Of a stretch of 50,614 nt of DNA, positions 50,518-50,614 are shown piece after piece. Position 1 is the stretch's first letter, and every line of letters starts with the position of its first letter. Source of the DNA: Oopsacas minuta. Lineage: Eukaryota > Porifera > Hexactinellida > Lyssacinosida > Leucopsacidae. The notes beneath the pieces are model-generated. The model was not told the DNA's origin, did no database searches, and was given only the letters and a program-made list of their open reading frames with translations. Made by a program: the position numbers and the translations under genes. The stretch covers positions 40,387-91,000 of the forward strand of contig JAKMXF010000049.1 of assembly GCA_024704765.1 (NCBI GenBank). Reading direction: 5' to 3'.

Positions 50518-50614
<97 letters not shown>
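50518..50614. repeat. (TAC)n microsatellite running off the window
   Basis: About 32 uninterrupted trinucleotide repeats to the last base. It is cut by the window edge. Confidence 0.97.

Overview
The window is eukaryotic and almost certainly animal. It is AT-rich, its genes are split by GT..AG introns, and several carry metazoan-type architectures: the RZ finger of RNF213, a VLIG-type giant GTPase, SLU7, THOC5, AMPK beta and an HTATIP2-like protein. Much of the non-coding DNA is transposable-element derived (MULE, mariner, hAT-like and Tc1-like MITEs, long-armed foldback elements). An early-branching or other non-vertebrate animal such as a sponge or cnidarian would fit, but this is inference; nothing here fixes the phylum.

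Layout. 1-5502 is mobile DNA: an inverted fragment and a full copy of a Mutator-like transposase, then a 2.5-kb foldback element with two younger elements nested in one arm. 5963-16001 (+) holds the last 13 exons (899 codons) of an RNF213-type gene, including the RZ zinc finger; its 5' part is not visible. Its introns carry MITEs and a 1.05-kb foldback element with a 7-bp target duplication. 16002-19474 is gene-poor with a decayed tyrosine-recombinase fragment. 19475-23437 (-) is a six-exon SLU7 gene. 24404-32498 (-) holds four single-exon genes: an HTATIP2/TIP30-like dehydrogenase, an NHL-repeat protein (with a decayed paralogue beside it), an AMPK beta subunit and THOC5. 34195-35487 is a broken DD37D mariner with intact TIRs. 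38556-45176 (+) is one uninterrupted 2206-codon reading frame. 47663-49729 (-) is a two-exon ADP-ribosyltransferase-fold gene. The right edge is Tigger-like terminal repeats and a (TAC)n microsatellite.

How the genes relate. SLU7, THOC5 and AMPK beta are housekeeping genes (splicing, mRNA export, energy sensing). RNF213 and the VLIG family are both linked to innate immunity in vertebrates, and the ART-fold gene belongs to a class often used in host-pathogen conflict. Their presence within 45 kb is suggestive but is not evidence of a shared pathway.

The strongest candidate for something undescribed is the 2206-aa protein. It joins helical/HTH-like N-terminal segments, a degenerate P-loop domain, a VLIG-type GTPase, a long helical region, a Cys/His cluster and a C-terminal VwkA-type vWA domain with an intact MIDAS signature. 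A second candidate is a dispersed core of about 35 bp recurring at least 14 times across the window, which behaves like an unclassified repeat family.
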